DNA from: JAJUFS01 sp036381175
GTDB taxonomy: Bacteria; Pseudomonadota; Gammaproteobacteria; Natronospirales; JAJUFS01
Length of the DNA: 28,821 bases
Reading direction: 5' to 3'
Assembly: GCA_036381175.1 (NCBI GenBank)
Contig: DASVDI010000002.1
Coordinates: 1 to 28,821, forward strand
This document shows, piece after piece, positions 6,514-15,144 of this stretch; position 1 is the stretch's first letter, and every line of letters starts with the position of its first letter. Made by a program: the position numbers and the translations under genes. The notes below the pieces were generated by a model. The model was not told where the DNA came from. It made no database searches and saw only the letters and a list, made by a program, of their open reading frames with translations.

Positions 6514-6966
6514 ATGAGAAGAATGGCATCAATATTTCTGCTCGGGATCGGTTCGCTGCTGCTCGCGGCCTGCGCCACGGGCGGCCATCCCGCGCTGGCG
6601 GAAACGGAGGAGCCGCATGCGGTCCTGCATGAGCTGCTCCAGGGCGACATCGACGACACGCATTACCGCACGACGCTGGTGCGCATTGACGGTCAAGCCA
6701 TTCTGCAGGGCGAGCGACGCGCGTTCCTGCTTGAGCCAGGCCGTCACACCTTCGGCTTCCAGCTCGACGTGGAATCGATGAAGGAGTTTGAATCCGGCAT
6801 GGGCCGACGTTTTCCCGATCCCAGTCCTTCGGCCGCGAGCGTCAACGAAAAATCCGTGGAAATGGACCTCGAAGCCGGTGAACACTACACCTTCGGCGCG
6901 CACATCGAGGACTTCAACTACTCCGGCTGGACGCCGTTCGTCGTGAAGACGGAAGACCTCGACTGA
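6514..6966 (+). CDS. Outer-envelope lipoprotein of unknown function
   Basis: A typical lipoprotein signal (MRRMASIFLLGIGSLLLAAC) ends in the lipobox LAAC with Cys20 as the lipidated residue. The mature part of about 130 residues is probably a small beta-sandwich: YRTTLVRIDGQAILQGERR, then FLLEPGRHTFGFQLDVE, SVEMDLEAGEHYTFGAHIED. The pattern of 'leaf' strands with PGRH and AGEHYTF resembles the PEGA-like / DUF2846-like surface lipoproteins, but I cannot assign a family. A very strong ribosome-binding site, AGGAGGT (6502-6508), stands 5 bases before ATG, and a strong hairpin terminator follows the stop. It is therefore a single-gene unit. Confidence 0.75.
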   Translation: MRRMASIFLLGIGSLLLAACATGGHPALAETEEPHAVLHELLQGDIDDTHYRTTLVRIDGQAILQGERRAFLLEPGRHTFGFQLDVESMKEFESGMGRRFPDPSPSAASVNEKSVEMDLEAGEHYTFGAHIEDFNYSGWTPFVVKTEDLD

Positions 6967-6996
6967 CGCCGTCCTGACACACTGCAAGTACAAACG

Positions 6997-7031
6997 AAAA
7001 ACCCGCCATACAGCCTGTATGGCGGGCTTTT
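6997..7031 (+). terminator. Rho-independent terminator after the lipoprotein gene
   Basis: An 11-bp perfect stem, CCCGCCATACA (7002-7012) with TGTATGGCGGG (7016-7026), a 3-base loop, a preceding AAAAA and a following CTTTT. The flanking A and T runs mean it can act in both directions. It lies between the lipoprotein gene and the convergent CBS gene, so it probably serves both. Confidence 0.85.
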
Positions 7032-7091
7032 ACGGGTTCTCGACGCAGACCTTTTTCACAACGCGTGAAATTCTGCCGCCCGATGCGCAAA

Positions 7092-7547
7092 TCACATCCG
7101 GGTATGCATCCCCGAATCTCCAGCACCACGGCGCGACACATCCCGCACCACCTCGCCGGTTTCGCGATTATCGCCGCGCAGCGCAATGTCCGCCTGCGCA
7201 ACAATGCCGCAGCAACGTCCCTGTGCATCCACGATCGGAATGCGCCGGATCTGGTTTTCCTCCATGAGCTCGACACAGTCCTCGACACTGTCGTCGATCT
7301 TTGCGCTCACGACCGAACTCGACATGACGTCCGCCACATTCGTATTCGCCGGATCCTTGCCTTCCGCAACGCCACGCACGGTAATGTCGCGATCGGTGAC
7401 GACGCCGACGAGATGCATGGATTTCGCGTTATCCACTACGGGGATTTCACCGCAATCGTTATCGAGCATGAGACGCGCGACGTCCTGCAGCCGCATGTCG
7501 GGTGTGCAACAGGCCGGATCGGCCGTCATGATGTCCTGGATGCGCAT
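7092..7547 (-). CDS. Two-CBS-domain protein
   Basis: The 151-residue protein consists of a tandem CBS pair (Bateman module). CBS1, about residues 8-60, reads MTADPACCTPDMRLQDVARL, then GEIPVVD, then LVGVVTDRDITVR. CBS2, about 73-125, reads VMSSSVVSAKIDDSVEDCVE, then IRRIPIVD, then GIVAQADIAL. The TDRD motif of CBS1 is a typical ribose/phosphate contact for adenosine nucleotides. Stand-alone CBS pairs sense AMP/ATP/SAM and regulate partner proteins; no partner is encoded next to it. ATG 7547 follows a near-consensus AGGAGGT (7553-7559 on the minus strand), 5 bases upstream. Longer in-frame starts back to 7742 are not needed. A short Arg/Gly-rich tail follows CBS2. Confidence 0.9.
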   Translation of the reverse strand: MRIQDIMTADPACCTPDMRLQDVARLMLDNDCGEIPVVDNAKSMHLVGVVTDRDITVRGVAEGKDPANTNVADVMSSSVVSAKIDDSVEDCVELMEENQIRRIPIVDAQGRCCGIVAQADIALRGDNRETGEVVRDVSRRGAGDSGMHTRM

Positions 7548-7685
7548 GGCATACCTCCTGGCTTGATCGCCGCTTGAAAAATTCTGTCGCGGGAAATGTG
7601 CTCGCAATGTCTCGAATCCCGGCATGACTAAACAGCTTGGGATAAACCGTGTGAGTTCAAGCGAAGCACGGCAAATGAGGCGATG

Positions 7686-7735
7686 TTTTGCATTCGCGCA
7701 AGCGGTCGTATAAAAAAGTGACATCGGGGGAGGGC
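7686..7735 (+). promoter_or_regulatory. Weak sigma-70 promoter and strong ribosome-binding site before the S41 gene
   Basis: TATAAA at 7709-7714 is a good -10; the only -35 candidates (TTTTGC 7686-7691 at 17 bases, or TTGCAT 7688-7693 at 15) are poor. GGGGGAGGG (about 7726-7734) lies 6 bases before ATG 7741. Confidence 0.4.
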
Positions 7736-7740
7736 GAATC

Positions 7741-9225
7741 ATGCGTCATGAATTCCTGCTGCTGTCTTATGTCTTCATCGCAATGGCGTTACCTGTCTGC
7801 CATGCAGCGGAAGATGTTTATCTGTCGAATGGTGGTTTCGAATTGCCGGAAAGTGTCACGGGCATTTCCGGCTGGGAGATCCGCGCGAAAGGCCACGCGG
7901 TAACGGCAAGCAGCGAGAATCCCGCGTCGGGCAGGAAAAGTCTTCGCATTCGCGCAACGGAAACGCCGCGCGGCACTCAGGTACGGCAGGAAATTCCGCT
8001 CGCCGCGATTCGCTCGGCGCCGTTGCAATTGCACGGCAAACTTCGAACCGAGAATGTCACCGGCGCCGCCGTGCTGTTCGTCGTCGTCGAAGGCGAGCAG
8101 GGACGATTGTTCGTGGACGACATGCGTGAACGCCAAGTCCGTGGTACGACGGGCTGGACGCACTACTCGATTTCCATTCCCCGGCTCGAAGCGGCGACAA
8201 GCGCATACGCAGGTATCCTCCTGCTCGGCGCGGGAACTGCGTGGGCCGATGATCTTCGTCTTGTTCAGCAACGGGTGGATGACGCGATATCACCTGGCGC
8301 GGCGGCGTACCTGGACAACGCCATCGACATCATGGCGGCGCGTCATGTGAATCGCGCGAACATCGACTGGCATGCCTTGCGCGCATTCGCGAAAGGCGCG
8401 GCCGCCGGCGCGCAGACGTCACGCGATACCTGGCCGGCGATCAAGGCGACGGTTACACGCCTTGGTGACAGTCACAGCCAATTCATCGTGCCGCGCAAAG
8501 ACATGAAGAATGGCGCTGCCGTTTCCGGCGGTGTTGCGGATATCCGGATTCATCATGAAATGCTGGATGGCAGGATCGCTTACATCGGCGTTCCTTCCAT
8601 TCATGCCGCATCCGATTCCGATACGGCAACGACGTACGTTGACCGCATGCACGCCGCGCTGCGAACACTTGAACAGGACGGTGCCTGCGGCTGGATCGTG
8701 GATTTGCGAAAAAACACTGGCGGCACCATGTGGCCGATGCTTGCGGGTATCGGCCCATTACTTGGCGAAGGCGTGATCGGCGCGCATGTTGTTCCCGATC
8801 GCGAGCGCAGTGAATGGTGGTATCGCGACGGACGTTCGGGCGTGCGGACATCGCGCGATAAAACAACGCGAAGTACAGCAAGCGAAGCGCCCGGAGTCCT
8901 GTTGTCCGTTGAACAACGCGTGGCGGTTCTTCTCTCCGAGAACACCGCAAGCGCCGGCGAAGCCGTTGCGATCGCATTTGAGGGCCTGGAGAACGCGCGG
9001 AGTTTCGGTAGCCCGACAAGCGGGCTCACGACGGCGAACGTCGGCATTCCACTCGGCGACGGCGCGAAAATCATTCTCGCAATTGCACGGAGTGCGGACC
9101 GAAACGGCACGATATATTTCGGCCCAATCGATCCCGATGTGCGACTCGAAGCGCTCGCGCCGGAAACCGTGCTTGAATCTGCGCGGCGCTGGCTCGTGCA
9201 ACAACCGGAATGTCACTCACCATAA
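7741..9225 (+). CDS. Exported S41-family (C-terminal processing-type) peptidase with N-terminal beta domain
   Basis: The 494-residue protein starts with a signal peptide (about 1-22, ending CHAA). Residues about 25-180 form a galactose-binding-like beta-sandwich: YLSNGGFELPE, GWEIRAKGHAV, WTHYSISIPRL. The C-terminal part, about 200-490, is an S41 peptidase domain: YIGVPSIHA, GWIVDLRKNTGGTMWPMLAG, VAVLLSENTASAGEAVAIAF with the nucleophile S404, and GSPTSGLTTAN. It belongs to the PT-x-G subtype, which lacks the K of the classical Ctp KTFGKG motif, as is common in IRBP/tricorn-like members. No PDZ domain is evident. It is probably a periplasmic or secreted protease; the substrate is unknown. It stands alone, upstream of the propeller lipoproteins but 200 bases away. 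Confidence 0.85.
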   Translation: MRHEFLLLSYVFIAMALPVCHAAEDVYLSNGGFELPESVTGISGWEIRAKGHAVTASSENPASGRKSLRIRATETPRGTQVRQEIPLAAIRSAPLQLHGKLRTENVTGAAVLFVVVEGEQGRLFVDDMRERQVRGTTGWTHYSISIPRLEAATSAYAGILLLGAGTAWADDLRLVQQRVDDAISPGAAAYLDNAIDIMAARHVNRANIDWHALRAFAKGAAAGAQTSRDTWPAIKATVTRLGDSHSQFIVPRKDMKNGAAVSGGVADIRIHHEMLDGRIAYIGVPSIHAASDSDTATTYVDRMHAALRTLEQDGACGWIVDLRKNTGGTMWPMLAGIGPLLGEGVIGAHVVPDRERSEWWYRDGRSGVRTSRDKTTRSTASEAPGVLLSVEQRVAVLLSENTASAGEAVAIAFEGLENARSFGSPTSGLTTANVGIPLGDGAKIILAIARSADRNGTIYFGPIDPDVRLEALAPETVLESARRWLVQQPECHSP

Positions 9226-9440
9226 ATGTTTTTCACGGCAAGTTGTCCGATCTGACCTCGCATCACTTTCTCCCTGCCTGGATTCGCGATTGTTTTTTTA
9301 AAGGCGAATCTGTCGCCGTGCGCTTATTGTCGTTTCATGAAGCGAAAGGGTGTATGCCCTCAAGGCCATAAGGGGATTACTTCTCTTCGGATCAGACGTT
9401 AGCTTTCTCGTACTTTGAAACTTCAATTACGAGAGTGACG
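9226..9440 (+). promoter_or_regulatory. Leader of the first propeller lipoprotein gene
   Basis: This 215-bp non-coding stretch holds a hairpin with stem GATTCGC/GCGAATC (9281-9287, 9304-9310), whose loop contains seven T, and a second small stem AGGG/CCCT (about 9347-9360). The segment 9358-9387, beginning CCTCAAGGCCATAAGGGGAT, is similar (about 22 of 30 bases) to 11171-11200 upstream of the paralogous lipoprotein gene. The two copies lie 83 and 87 bases before their ATG codons. This suggests a duplicated regulatory leader. It matches no riboswitch class that I recognise. Confidence 0.35.
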
Positions 9441-10943
9441 ATGATTCAGACAATCAATGATCTGCTGCGCAATGGAAAAGGACTTGTCTTCGTGGGCCTG
9501 CTGCTTGCATTGCTGGCGGGCTGTGGGGGAAGTGATGATGGAGGTCCGGTTGCTGATCCCGGTCCGAGCGCGCCGTCCGGCGATGGCAATAATAATGATG
9601 ATGGTACTGGGGATGACAACGCGAACGACGATGACGGATCAAACGATGATGATGGAACCGGCGATGATGATGGAACCGGCGATGACGGTTCGAATGATGA
9701 TGGAACCGACGACACGACTGATGAGCCGGCCGACGACGAGCGCACCTTCGAAACATTCCAGTCCGCGAGCTTCGTGATCGGCCAGCCGGATTTCGCGGGA
9801 GGTGAGGCGAACCAGGGAGGCGCAGCACCGGATGCGAATTCCCTTTACCTGCCGCTTGGCGGTGTCGGCTATTCGTCTGAGAACGATGTTCTGTTCATCG
9901 CGGATTCCGAAAATGCACGCGTTCTCGGATTCCTCGGTACACCCGACATGAATAATGCGAACGCGGATTTCGTCCTCGGTCAGTCTGATTTCACGTCGTC
10001 GGAACGGACAATCAGCGCCGGCGGCATGTTCTCGCCGGAAGCGGTGACAACCACCGGCGGGAAACTCATCGTCACGGACACGGATCTCAATCGCGTCACG
10101 ATTTACGAAGACATTCCGTCATCCGGCGGCGTTACGCCTGTGCTGGTGGTTGGCCAGCCATCGCTGAACGAGAATGTCGGTGCGATCTGTGATCAGCGCA
10201 CGCTGCTTCATCCGCACGCGCATTTTCTTTCAGCACCCGACGCCGATGGCGACCGGAAATTTCTTGTTGCCGATGCCGCGCACAACCGCATCCTCGTGTG
10301 GAATTCCTTGCCGACAGAAAACTACGCACCGGCGGATTTCGTTCTCGGGCAGGACGGTTTCACCAACTGCTCCTTTCGACAACCGGAAAACTTTCAGCAC
10401 CCGGCAGCGTTATGGACTGACGGCGAGCAACTGATTGTCGCGGACTCCGAGAAGCATCGCATTCTCATCTGGAATACGTTTCCGACATCAAGTTTCGAAG
10501 CACCGGACGTGATTCTCGGCCAGACCGACATGCAGCATGTCGCACCGAACGATGACAACCAGGACGGCGTCGCGGACGGCAACGTCAGCATTCCGGAAGG
10601 CTGCTTTGTTGAAGAATGCCACGTGACGGACGCGGACAACGGTGACGCCACGGCGCGCACGCTGTTCTATCCGCGCGACATTGCCGTTGTTGATGGCAAG
10701 CTTTACGTCGCCGACATGAACAATCACCGCGTGCTGATCTGGAACAGCATTCCGACGGCATCCTTCACGGCGGCGGACGTCGTCATCGGCCAGCAGGATT
10801 TCACCAGCAACGCACCGAATGCAGGCGAAGCGCAACCGAATGAAATGGGCTTCGACCAGCCCGTCGGCGTGACGCTCATCGACGACCAGCTTTTTGTCAC
10901 CGAATGGAAGAACTCGCGCGTGTCGGTTTTCACGGGCCAGTAA
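9441..10943 (+). CDS. NHL-type beta-propeller lipoprotein with acidic Asp/Gly stalk
   Basis: The lipoprotein signal (LVFVGLLLALLAGC, lipobox LAGC) is followed by a linker of about 65 residues almost entirely of Asp, Gly, Asn and Thr (DDGTGDDNANDDDGSNDDDG...), then a propeller of about 400 residues. Propeller blades repeat a pattern of FVLGQ/FVIGQ-xDF plus a later LIVADSEKHRILIWN (ADSENARVLGF, TDTDLNRVTIY, ADAAHNRILVWN, ADMNNHRVLIWN, TEWKNSRVSVF), typical of NHL repeats. The protein is probably surface-anchored with a calcium-loving stalk; ligand unknown. ATG 9441 is preferred to GTG 9435 because GAGAG (9431-9435) is then correctly spaced. The next gene is a paralogue with the same propeller. 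A terminator follows. Confidence 0.85.
   Translation: MIQTINDLLRNGKGLVFVGLLLALLAGCGGSDDGGPVADPGPSAPSGDGNNNDDGTGDDNANDDDGSNDDDGTGDDDGTGDDGSNDDGTDDTTDEPADDERTFETFQSASFVIGQPDFAGGEANQGGAAPDANSLYLPLGGVGYSSENDVLFIADSENARVLGFLGTPDMNNANADFVLGQSDFTSSERTISAGGMFSPEAVTTTGGKLIVTDTDLNRVTIYEDIPSSGGVTPVLVVGQPSLNENVGAICDQRTLLHPHAHFLSAPDADGDRKFLVADAAHNRILVWNSLPTENYAPADFVLGQDGFTNCSFRQPENFQHPAALWTDGEQLIVADSEKHRILIWNTFPTSSFEAPDVILGQTDMQHVAPNDDNQDGVADGNVSIPEGCFVEECHVTDADNGDATARTLFYPRDIAVVDGKLYVADMNNHRVLIWNSIPTASFTAADVVIGQQDFTSNAPNAGEAQPNEMGFDQPVGVTLIDDQLFVTEWKNSRVSVFTGQ
9645..9680 (+). repeat. In-frame tandem 18-bp repeat in the acidic stalk
   Basis: Two perfect 18-bp copies of GATGATGATGGAACCGGC occupy 9645-9680, with degenerate copies on both sides (9630-9715). 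They encode DDDGTG units of the stalk. The unit is a multiple of three, so copy-number change would alter stalk length without a frameshift. Confidence 0.6.
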
Positions 10944-10963
10944 CGGAATGCCGTGATGAAAGG

Positions 10964-10992
10964 AAAGGCCGCGCGAGCGGCCTTTTCTTTTC
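10964..10992 (+). terminator. Rho-independent terminator after the first propeller gene
   Basis: The stem GGCCGC (10967-10972) with GCGGCC (10977-10982) closes a GCGA tetraloop. It is preceded by AAA and followed by TTTTCTTTT. Confidence 0.8.
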
Positions 10993-11257
10993 GAGGAACG
11001 CACGAGAGATATTCTTTCGATAAATCGACTCGAAATCCCCCGGCAGTTCTACAGCTTTCACGCATTCCGAATGCACCAATAATCGCGGTGAATATGACGC
11101 TTTACTGCTGTTCAGCCTGCTTTTAACCAATTCTCCCGCTTCACACCTGCGCAAAACATAGAGGGGAATTCCTCAGGGCGTTGAGCGGATTTCTCCCCTT
11201 GAAGGGGGACTTTAACTTGCGTCTTAGGTGGAACTGACAACAGAGAGAGAGTTAGCC
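10993..11257 (+). promoter_or_regulatory. Leader of the second propeller lipoprotein gene
   Basis: With the terminator before it, this fills the 314-bp gap between the two lipoprotein genes. It is AT-richer than the genes around it. It contains the palindrome GAGGGGAATTCCTC (11161-11174) and a small hairpin CCCC-TTGAA-GGGG (11195-11207). The segment 11171-11200 resembles 9358-9387 of the first gene's leader at nearly the same distance to the start codon. I see no clear -35/-10 pair and no open reading frame of note. Confidence 0.35.
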
Positions 11258-12877
11258 ATGATTCATTTTACGGATTTTATGTTGCGTCACGGGAAGGTGT
11301 TTCTCCTGGCGAGCGTGCTGGTGACATTCCTGACCGCCTGTGGCGGAAGCGATGACAACGGTCCAGCTCCGAATCCTCCGGGCCCTGTCGTTGAAGACGA
11401 TGACAATGACGGCGTCGAGAACGACGACGACAACTGTCCGTCTGTCGCAAACTCCGGACAGGAAGACGATGATGGCGACGGCATCGGCAACGCATGCGAT
11501 GACGACGATGGCAACGGCGGAACGGAAACCGACGGCGATGCCGACGGTGTCGCTGATGACGCCGACAATTGCCCGGCCGTTGCGAATCCTGGCCAGGAAG
11601 ACGCCGACGGTGACGGCATCGGTGACGCCTGCGAGGAAGATGAAGCCGAAGCGGCGTTCACGACCTTCCAGGCCGCGAGCTTTGTCATCGGCCAGCAGGA
11701 TTTCGCCGGCGGCGATGCCGACCAGGGTGGCACGGCGCCTGGCGCGAACACGCTTGACCTGCCGGCGGGCGGTATCGCGTACACGGCCGAGGGTGATGCG
11801 ATGTTCATCTCCGATACCGGCAACGCACGTGTACTCGGCTATCTCGGCATTCCGGACATGAATAACGTGAATGCGGACTTCGTTCTCGGACAGCCTGACT
11901 TCACCAGCTCCACGCGGGCTTCGGTGGCCGGGGGAACGGTAAGCGCCACTACGATGCATTCACCCGAATCGGTGTCCGTTGCCGGCGAGCGCCTCATGAT
12001 TACCGATACCGGCTTGAACCGCGTCACGATCTACGACGACGTTCCTGTCGCCAATGGCGCTGTTCCGGCAACAGTCGTCGGCCAGTCCTCGTTCGACACG
12101 TATTCCGGAACCTGTGATCAAAGCACACTGCAGCACCCGCACCAGCATTTCCTCACGCCTGACGGGAAGCTGATCGTCGCGGATGCCGGCCATCATCGCG
12201 TGCTGGTCTGGAACGAGGTGCCGACGACAAATGGCGCGCCGGCGGACCTCGTCCTCGGGCAGATCGACTTCGCAAACTGCTCCTTCCGTGAACCGGAAAA
12301 CTTCAAGCATCCGTCATCGGTGTGGAGTGACGGGGAGATGCTGATCGTCGCGGATTCCGAGAAACATCGTGTTCTCATCTGGAACACGTTCCCGACCTCG
12401 TCAGGCTTCCATGCGCCGGACGTGATTCTCGGCCAGGCGGACATGGCGCACATCGCGCCGAACGACGACAACCAGGATGGTGTGGCTGACGGCGGCGTGA
12501 CCTGGATCTGCGATCCCGAGACCGGCGTGTGCCCCGAAGACCCGATAACCGACGCGAACAATGGCGATGCCACCGCACGCACCCTGTTCTATCCCCGCGA
12601 CATCGAAGTTGTTGACGGCAAGCTGTACGTTGCCGACTTGAACAACAACCGCGTGCTCATCTGGAACACCATGCCGACCGAATCGTTCGCACCGGCGGAT
12701 GTCGTCATCGGCCAGCCGGACTTCACCAGCAACGCGCCGAACGCGGGCGAAGCGGCACCGAACGAGTTCGGGTTCGAACAGCCGATCGGCGTCAGCGTTG
12801 TCGGCGATCAACTCTTCGTCACCGACTGGAAAAACTCCCGCGTGATGACGTTCGAGAAGCAGCCACCCGCCGAGTAA
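11258..12877 (+). CDS. NHL-type beta-propeller lipoprotein with thrombospondin type 3-like stalk
   Basis: The lipoprotein signal (VFLLASVLVTFLTAC) is followed, at about residues 45-131, by thrombospondin type 3-like calcium repeats: DDNDGVENDDDNCPSVANSG, then DDDGDGIGNAC, and a second copy DADGVADDADNCPAVANPGQ with DADGDGIGDAC. The rest, about 400 residues, is a propeller closely similar to the preceding gene product: TFQAASFVIGQQDFAGGDA, LGYLGIPDMNNVNADFVLGQ, ADSEKHRVLIWNTFPTS, TDWKNSRVMTF. The two genes are tandem duplicates that kept the propeller but differ in the stalk. ATG 11258 has GAGAGAGAG upstream; an earlier in-frame ATG at 11228 would break the lipoprotein signal. It is probably anchored in the outer membrane; function unknown. 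Confidence 0.85.
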   Translation: MIHFTDFMLRHGKVFLLASVLVTFLTACGGSDDNGPAPNPPGPVVEDDDNDGVENDDDNCPSVANSGQEDDDGDGIGNACDDDDGNGGTETDGDADGVADDADNCPAVANPGQEDADGDGIGDACEEDEAEAAFTTFQAASFVIGQQDFAGGDADQGGTAPGANTLDLPAGGIAYTAEGDAMFISDTGNARVLGYLGIPDMNNVNADFVLGQPDFTSSTRASVAGGTVSATTMHSPESVSVAGERLMITDTGLNRVTIYDDVPVANGAVPATVVGQSSFDTYSGTCDQSTLQHPHQHFLTPDGKLIVADAGHHRVLVWNEVPTTNGAPADLVLGQIDFANCSFREPENFKHPSSVWSDGEMLIVADSEKHRVLIWNTFPTSSGFHAPDVILGQADMAHIAPNDDNQDGVADGGVTWICDPETGVCPEDPITDANNGDATARTLFYPRDIEVVDGKLYVADLNNNRVLIWNTMPTESFAPADVVIGQPDFTSNAPNAGEAAPNEFGFEQPIGVSVVGDQLFVTDWKNSRVMTFEKQPPAE

Positions 12878-12894
12878 ACGAAAGCCCGGCTGGA

Positions 12895-12926
12895 CCAGAA
12901 ACCCCGCAATCGCGGGGTTTCTTTTT
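12895..12926 (+). terminator. Rho-independent terminator after the second propeller gene
   Basis: A 10-bp perfect stem GAAACCCCGC (12898-12907) and GCGGGGTTTC (12912-12921) encloses an AATC loop and is followed by TTTTT. Confidence 0.88.
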
Positions 12927-12963
12927 GTCTTTACGAAACCGCTCATGCCTTGCGTCGCAGCGC

Positions 12964-13000
12964 TTGACATCAGCTCGGTTACGAATGAGAATTATTCGCA
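12964..13000 (+). promoter_or_regulatory. Sigma-70 promoter overlapped by a Fur-box-like operator (heme operon)
   Basis: A perfect -35 TTGACA (12964-12969) is followed 17 bases later by GAGAAT (12987-12992) as -10. The 7-1-7 inverted repeat TGAGAAT-T-ATTCGCA (12986-13000) covers the -10. It matches the Fur consensus TGATAAT-N-ATTATCA at most positions and lies before a heme receptor gene. Iron-replete Fur would block RNA polymerase here. Ribosome-binding site GGGGAG (13076-13081) lies 7 bases before the receptor ATG. Confidence 0.75.
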
Positions 13001-13088
13001 TTAAATAGCGCTACCCAGCCACGGCTTCGGCCGCCTTCGCCAGGCACGCTTTTCCGTTCACATCGATTGCCAATCGGGGAGTGTTGTC

Positions 13089-15143
13089 ATGGTCAGGTTT
13101 GGGGGCGTTTTATTTGCGGGGGTGATTGCATGGGCGTTGCCCACGCCCACCACGGCTGCAGAGGCGCCGGACGAGGATTCAACGCAACTCGCGCCCGTAA
13201 CGGTGTCGGCGACGAAAATCGAACGACCGGTGTTCGAAACGCCTGCGGCCGTGAGCACGATAAGTGCGGAAGAAATCGAAGCGGCGATGCCTTACGGCTA
13301 CGACGACGTTTTCGAGACCGTGCCGGGTGTCGCCATCCAGGGCGGCCCGCGACGCATCGCGGAGGAACCCTCCATCCGCGGCTTCCAGGACGAACAGATA
13401 ATCCTTCGGATTGACGGCGCGCGGCAGAATTTCAACGCGGCGCATCGCGGTCGCTTTCTGCTGGATCCGGATCTGCTGGCGCGGATCGAAGTGTTGCGCG
13501 GCGGCCATTCCGCCATTTACGGCAGCGGCGCGCTTGGCGGCGTGATCAGTCTTGAGACAAAAGATGCTGCCGACTACCTCGACGACGCAGATGTTTTCGG
13601 CCTGCGCGCGAAACTCGGTTACCAGTCCAACGGCGACGAACTTTCCAGTTATCTCACTGCCTTCGGGCAAAGCGGCGCATTCGACGTACTGGGCAGCGTG
13701 GCATGGCGCGACGTCGGCGAGAATTTCGAAGACGGCGCCGGCAATGACATTCTCGCCACGCAGGATCGGCTGGAGAACGGCTTGCTCAAGCTCGGCTTCG
13801 AATTGAGCGAGCACCAGCGGCTGGAATTCTCCGCGAGCAGGTACACGAACACCGGTGTCAATACGCCGAACGCGAATTCGGAAGCGACCGTTGACAACAT
13901 CGTTGACCGGAACACGCAACGTGACGGCTACCGCATGCGTTACCGCTTTGACAATCCCGACAACCGCTGGCTGCAACTCACCGCGGTCGCGTACCGCACC
14001 GAAACCGAAGTCGACGAGCAACGCTTTGCGGATGATCGTCGCGACTTCACCGATTTCACCACCACGGGTTTCGATCTCTACAACCACACGCGTTTCGAAT
14101 TTTTCGGTGATCGCGATGCGGTACTCACTTACGGCGTGGAAGGTTACTCGGATTCACAATCCGGAACGCGCAATGGCGAGTTGCGCCCCGAGTTCCCGAC
14201 CGCAGAAGCGGATTACCGCGCGTATTACTTCCAGGCAGACTTGCCGATCACCGCGAAACTTTCACTGCTGCCGGGCGTGCGCAGCGACAGCTTTGAATAC
14301 GATGCGACCGGTTTCGCAAAGCGCGAGGAAACGGAAACCTCGCCGCGCATTTCACTGGGCTATCGCGCGAGCGACGACTTGTATCTCTGGGGCGGTTATT
14401 CGGAATCCTTTCGCGCGCCGAGCCTGACAGAACTGTACGCGGACGGCGTGCACTTCGTCGCGCCGATCGGACCGGGCCAGGTCGTCATCAATGAATTCCA
14501 GCCGACACCGGATCTCGCGCCAGAATATGCGCGCAGCGAGGAAATCGGTTTGCGTTATCGCTGGGGCGATGAGAATGAATGGTTGCTGTCGGCCAACGCG
14601 TGGCGTTCGCGCGTGGACAACTTCGTCGATTCGGTTGTCATCTTCATTTCGGGCCCGCCGTCGTTCGATCCTTCAACGGGCAACTTGGTTTTCCCGGGCA
14701 CAACGACCAACACCAACACCGATGCCGACCTGCACGGTTTTGAAACCGAACTGCGTTACGACGCGGGATCGTGGTACGCGGAAATCGGCGCGTCGCTTGT
14801 CGATGGCGAGCGCCGCGAGAGCGGTGAAGGGCTCGGCAGCCTGCAACAGGATCGCGCGTATCTCGAAAGCGGCTTGCATTTCAATCACGCCACCATCGGT
14901 GCGCGCGTGATCGGTGCTGCCGCGCGCGATGATGTTCCCGAGGGCAGCCTGGTAACGCCGGGTTACGGCGTTGTCGATATTTTCGCAAGCTACACGCCGG
15001 CATCGGGATTCCTGGATGGGTTCGAACTGCGCGCGAGCGTGAACAACGTGCTCGACCGTGAATACCGCGTTCACCCCAGCGGCGTGAACCAGCCGGGGCG
15101 TTCTGTTCGCCTTTCCATTGCACGCACTTTCGGAGGTCTGTGA
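13089..15143 (+). CDS. TonB-dependent heme/hemoglobin-type outer-membrane receptor
   Basis: The 684-residue protein has a signal peptide (about 1-24), a TonB-box-like APVTVSATK, and a plug domain: EPSIRGFQDEQIILRIDGAR, NFNAAHRGRFLLDPDLL, IEVLRGGHSAIYGSGALGGV. A 22-strand barrel follows. The plug motifs are those of the heme receptor group (HmuR/PhuR/HutA type). The barrel holds the FRAP box F441-R-A-P (YSESFRAPSLTELY) and an NPDL-like box (TPDLAPEYA). Between them lies H455 (GVHFVAP), at the place of the conserved heme-ligand His of this family. It would bring heme into the periplasm using TonB/ExbBD, encoded elsewhere. It is the first gene of a Fur-type operon. The C-terminus ends in GGL rather than the usual aromatic residue. 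Confidence 0.9.
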   Translation: MVRFGGVLFAGVIAWALPTPTTAAEAPDEDSTQLAPVTVSATKIERPVFETPAAVSTISAEEIEAAMPYGYDDVFETVPGVAIQGGPRRIAEEPSIRGFQDEQIILRIDGARQNFNAAHRGRFLLDPDLLARIEVLRGGHSAIYGSGALGGVISLETKDAADYLDDADVFGLRAKLGYQSNGDELSSYLTAFGQSGAFDVLGSVAWRDVGENFEDGAGNDILATQDRLENGLLKLGFELSEHQRLEFSASRYTNTGVNTPNANSEATVDNIVDRNTQRDGYRMRYRFDNPDNRWLQLTAVAYRTETEVDEQRFADDRRDFTDFTTTGFDLYNHTRFEFFGDRDAVLTYGVEGYSDSQSGTRNGELRPEFPTAEADYRAYYFQADLPITAKLSLLPGVRSDSFEYDATGFAKREETETSPRISLGYRASDDLYLWGGYSESFRAPSLTELYADGVHFVAPIGPGQVVINEFQPTPDLAPEYARSEEIGLRYRWGDENEWLLSANAWRSRVDNFVDSVVIFISGPPSFDPSTGNLVFPGTTTNTNTDADLHGFETELRYDAGSWYAEIGASLVDGERRESGEGLGSLQQDRAYLESGLHFNHATIGARVIGAAARDDVPEGSLVTPGYGVVDIFASYTPASGFLDGFELRASVNNVLDREYRVHPSGVNQPGRSVRLSIARTFGGL

Positions 15144-15144
15144 G

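Noticed and set aside
9281..9310. Hairpin with T-rich loop after the S41 gene, considered as a terminator
   Set aside because: The T-run is in the loop, not after the stem, and the stem has only 7 bp with a 16-base loop. It does not fit a Rho-independent terminator.
9645..9715. CRISPR-like short repeats in the acidic stalk
   Set aside because: The units are in-frame 18-bp coding repeats without spacers.
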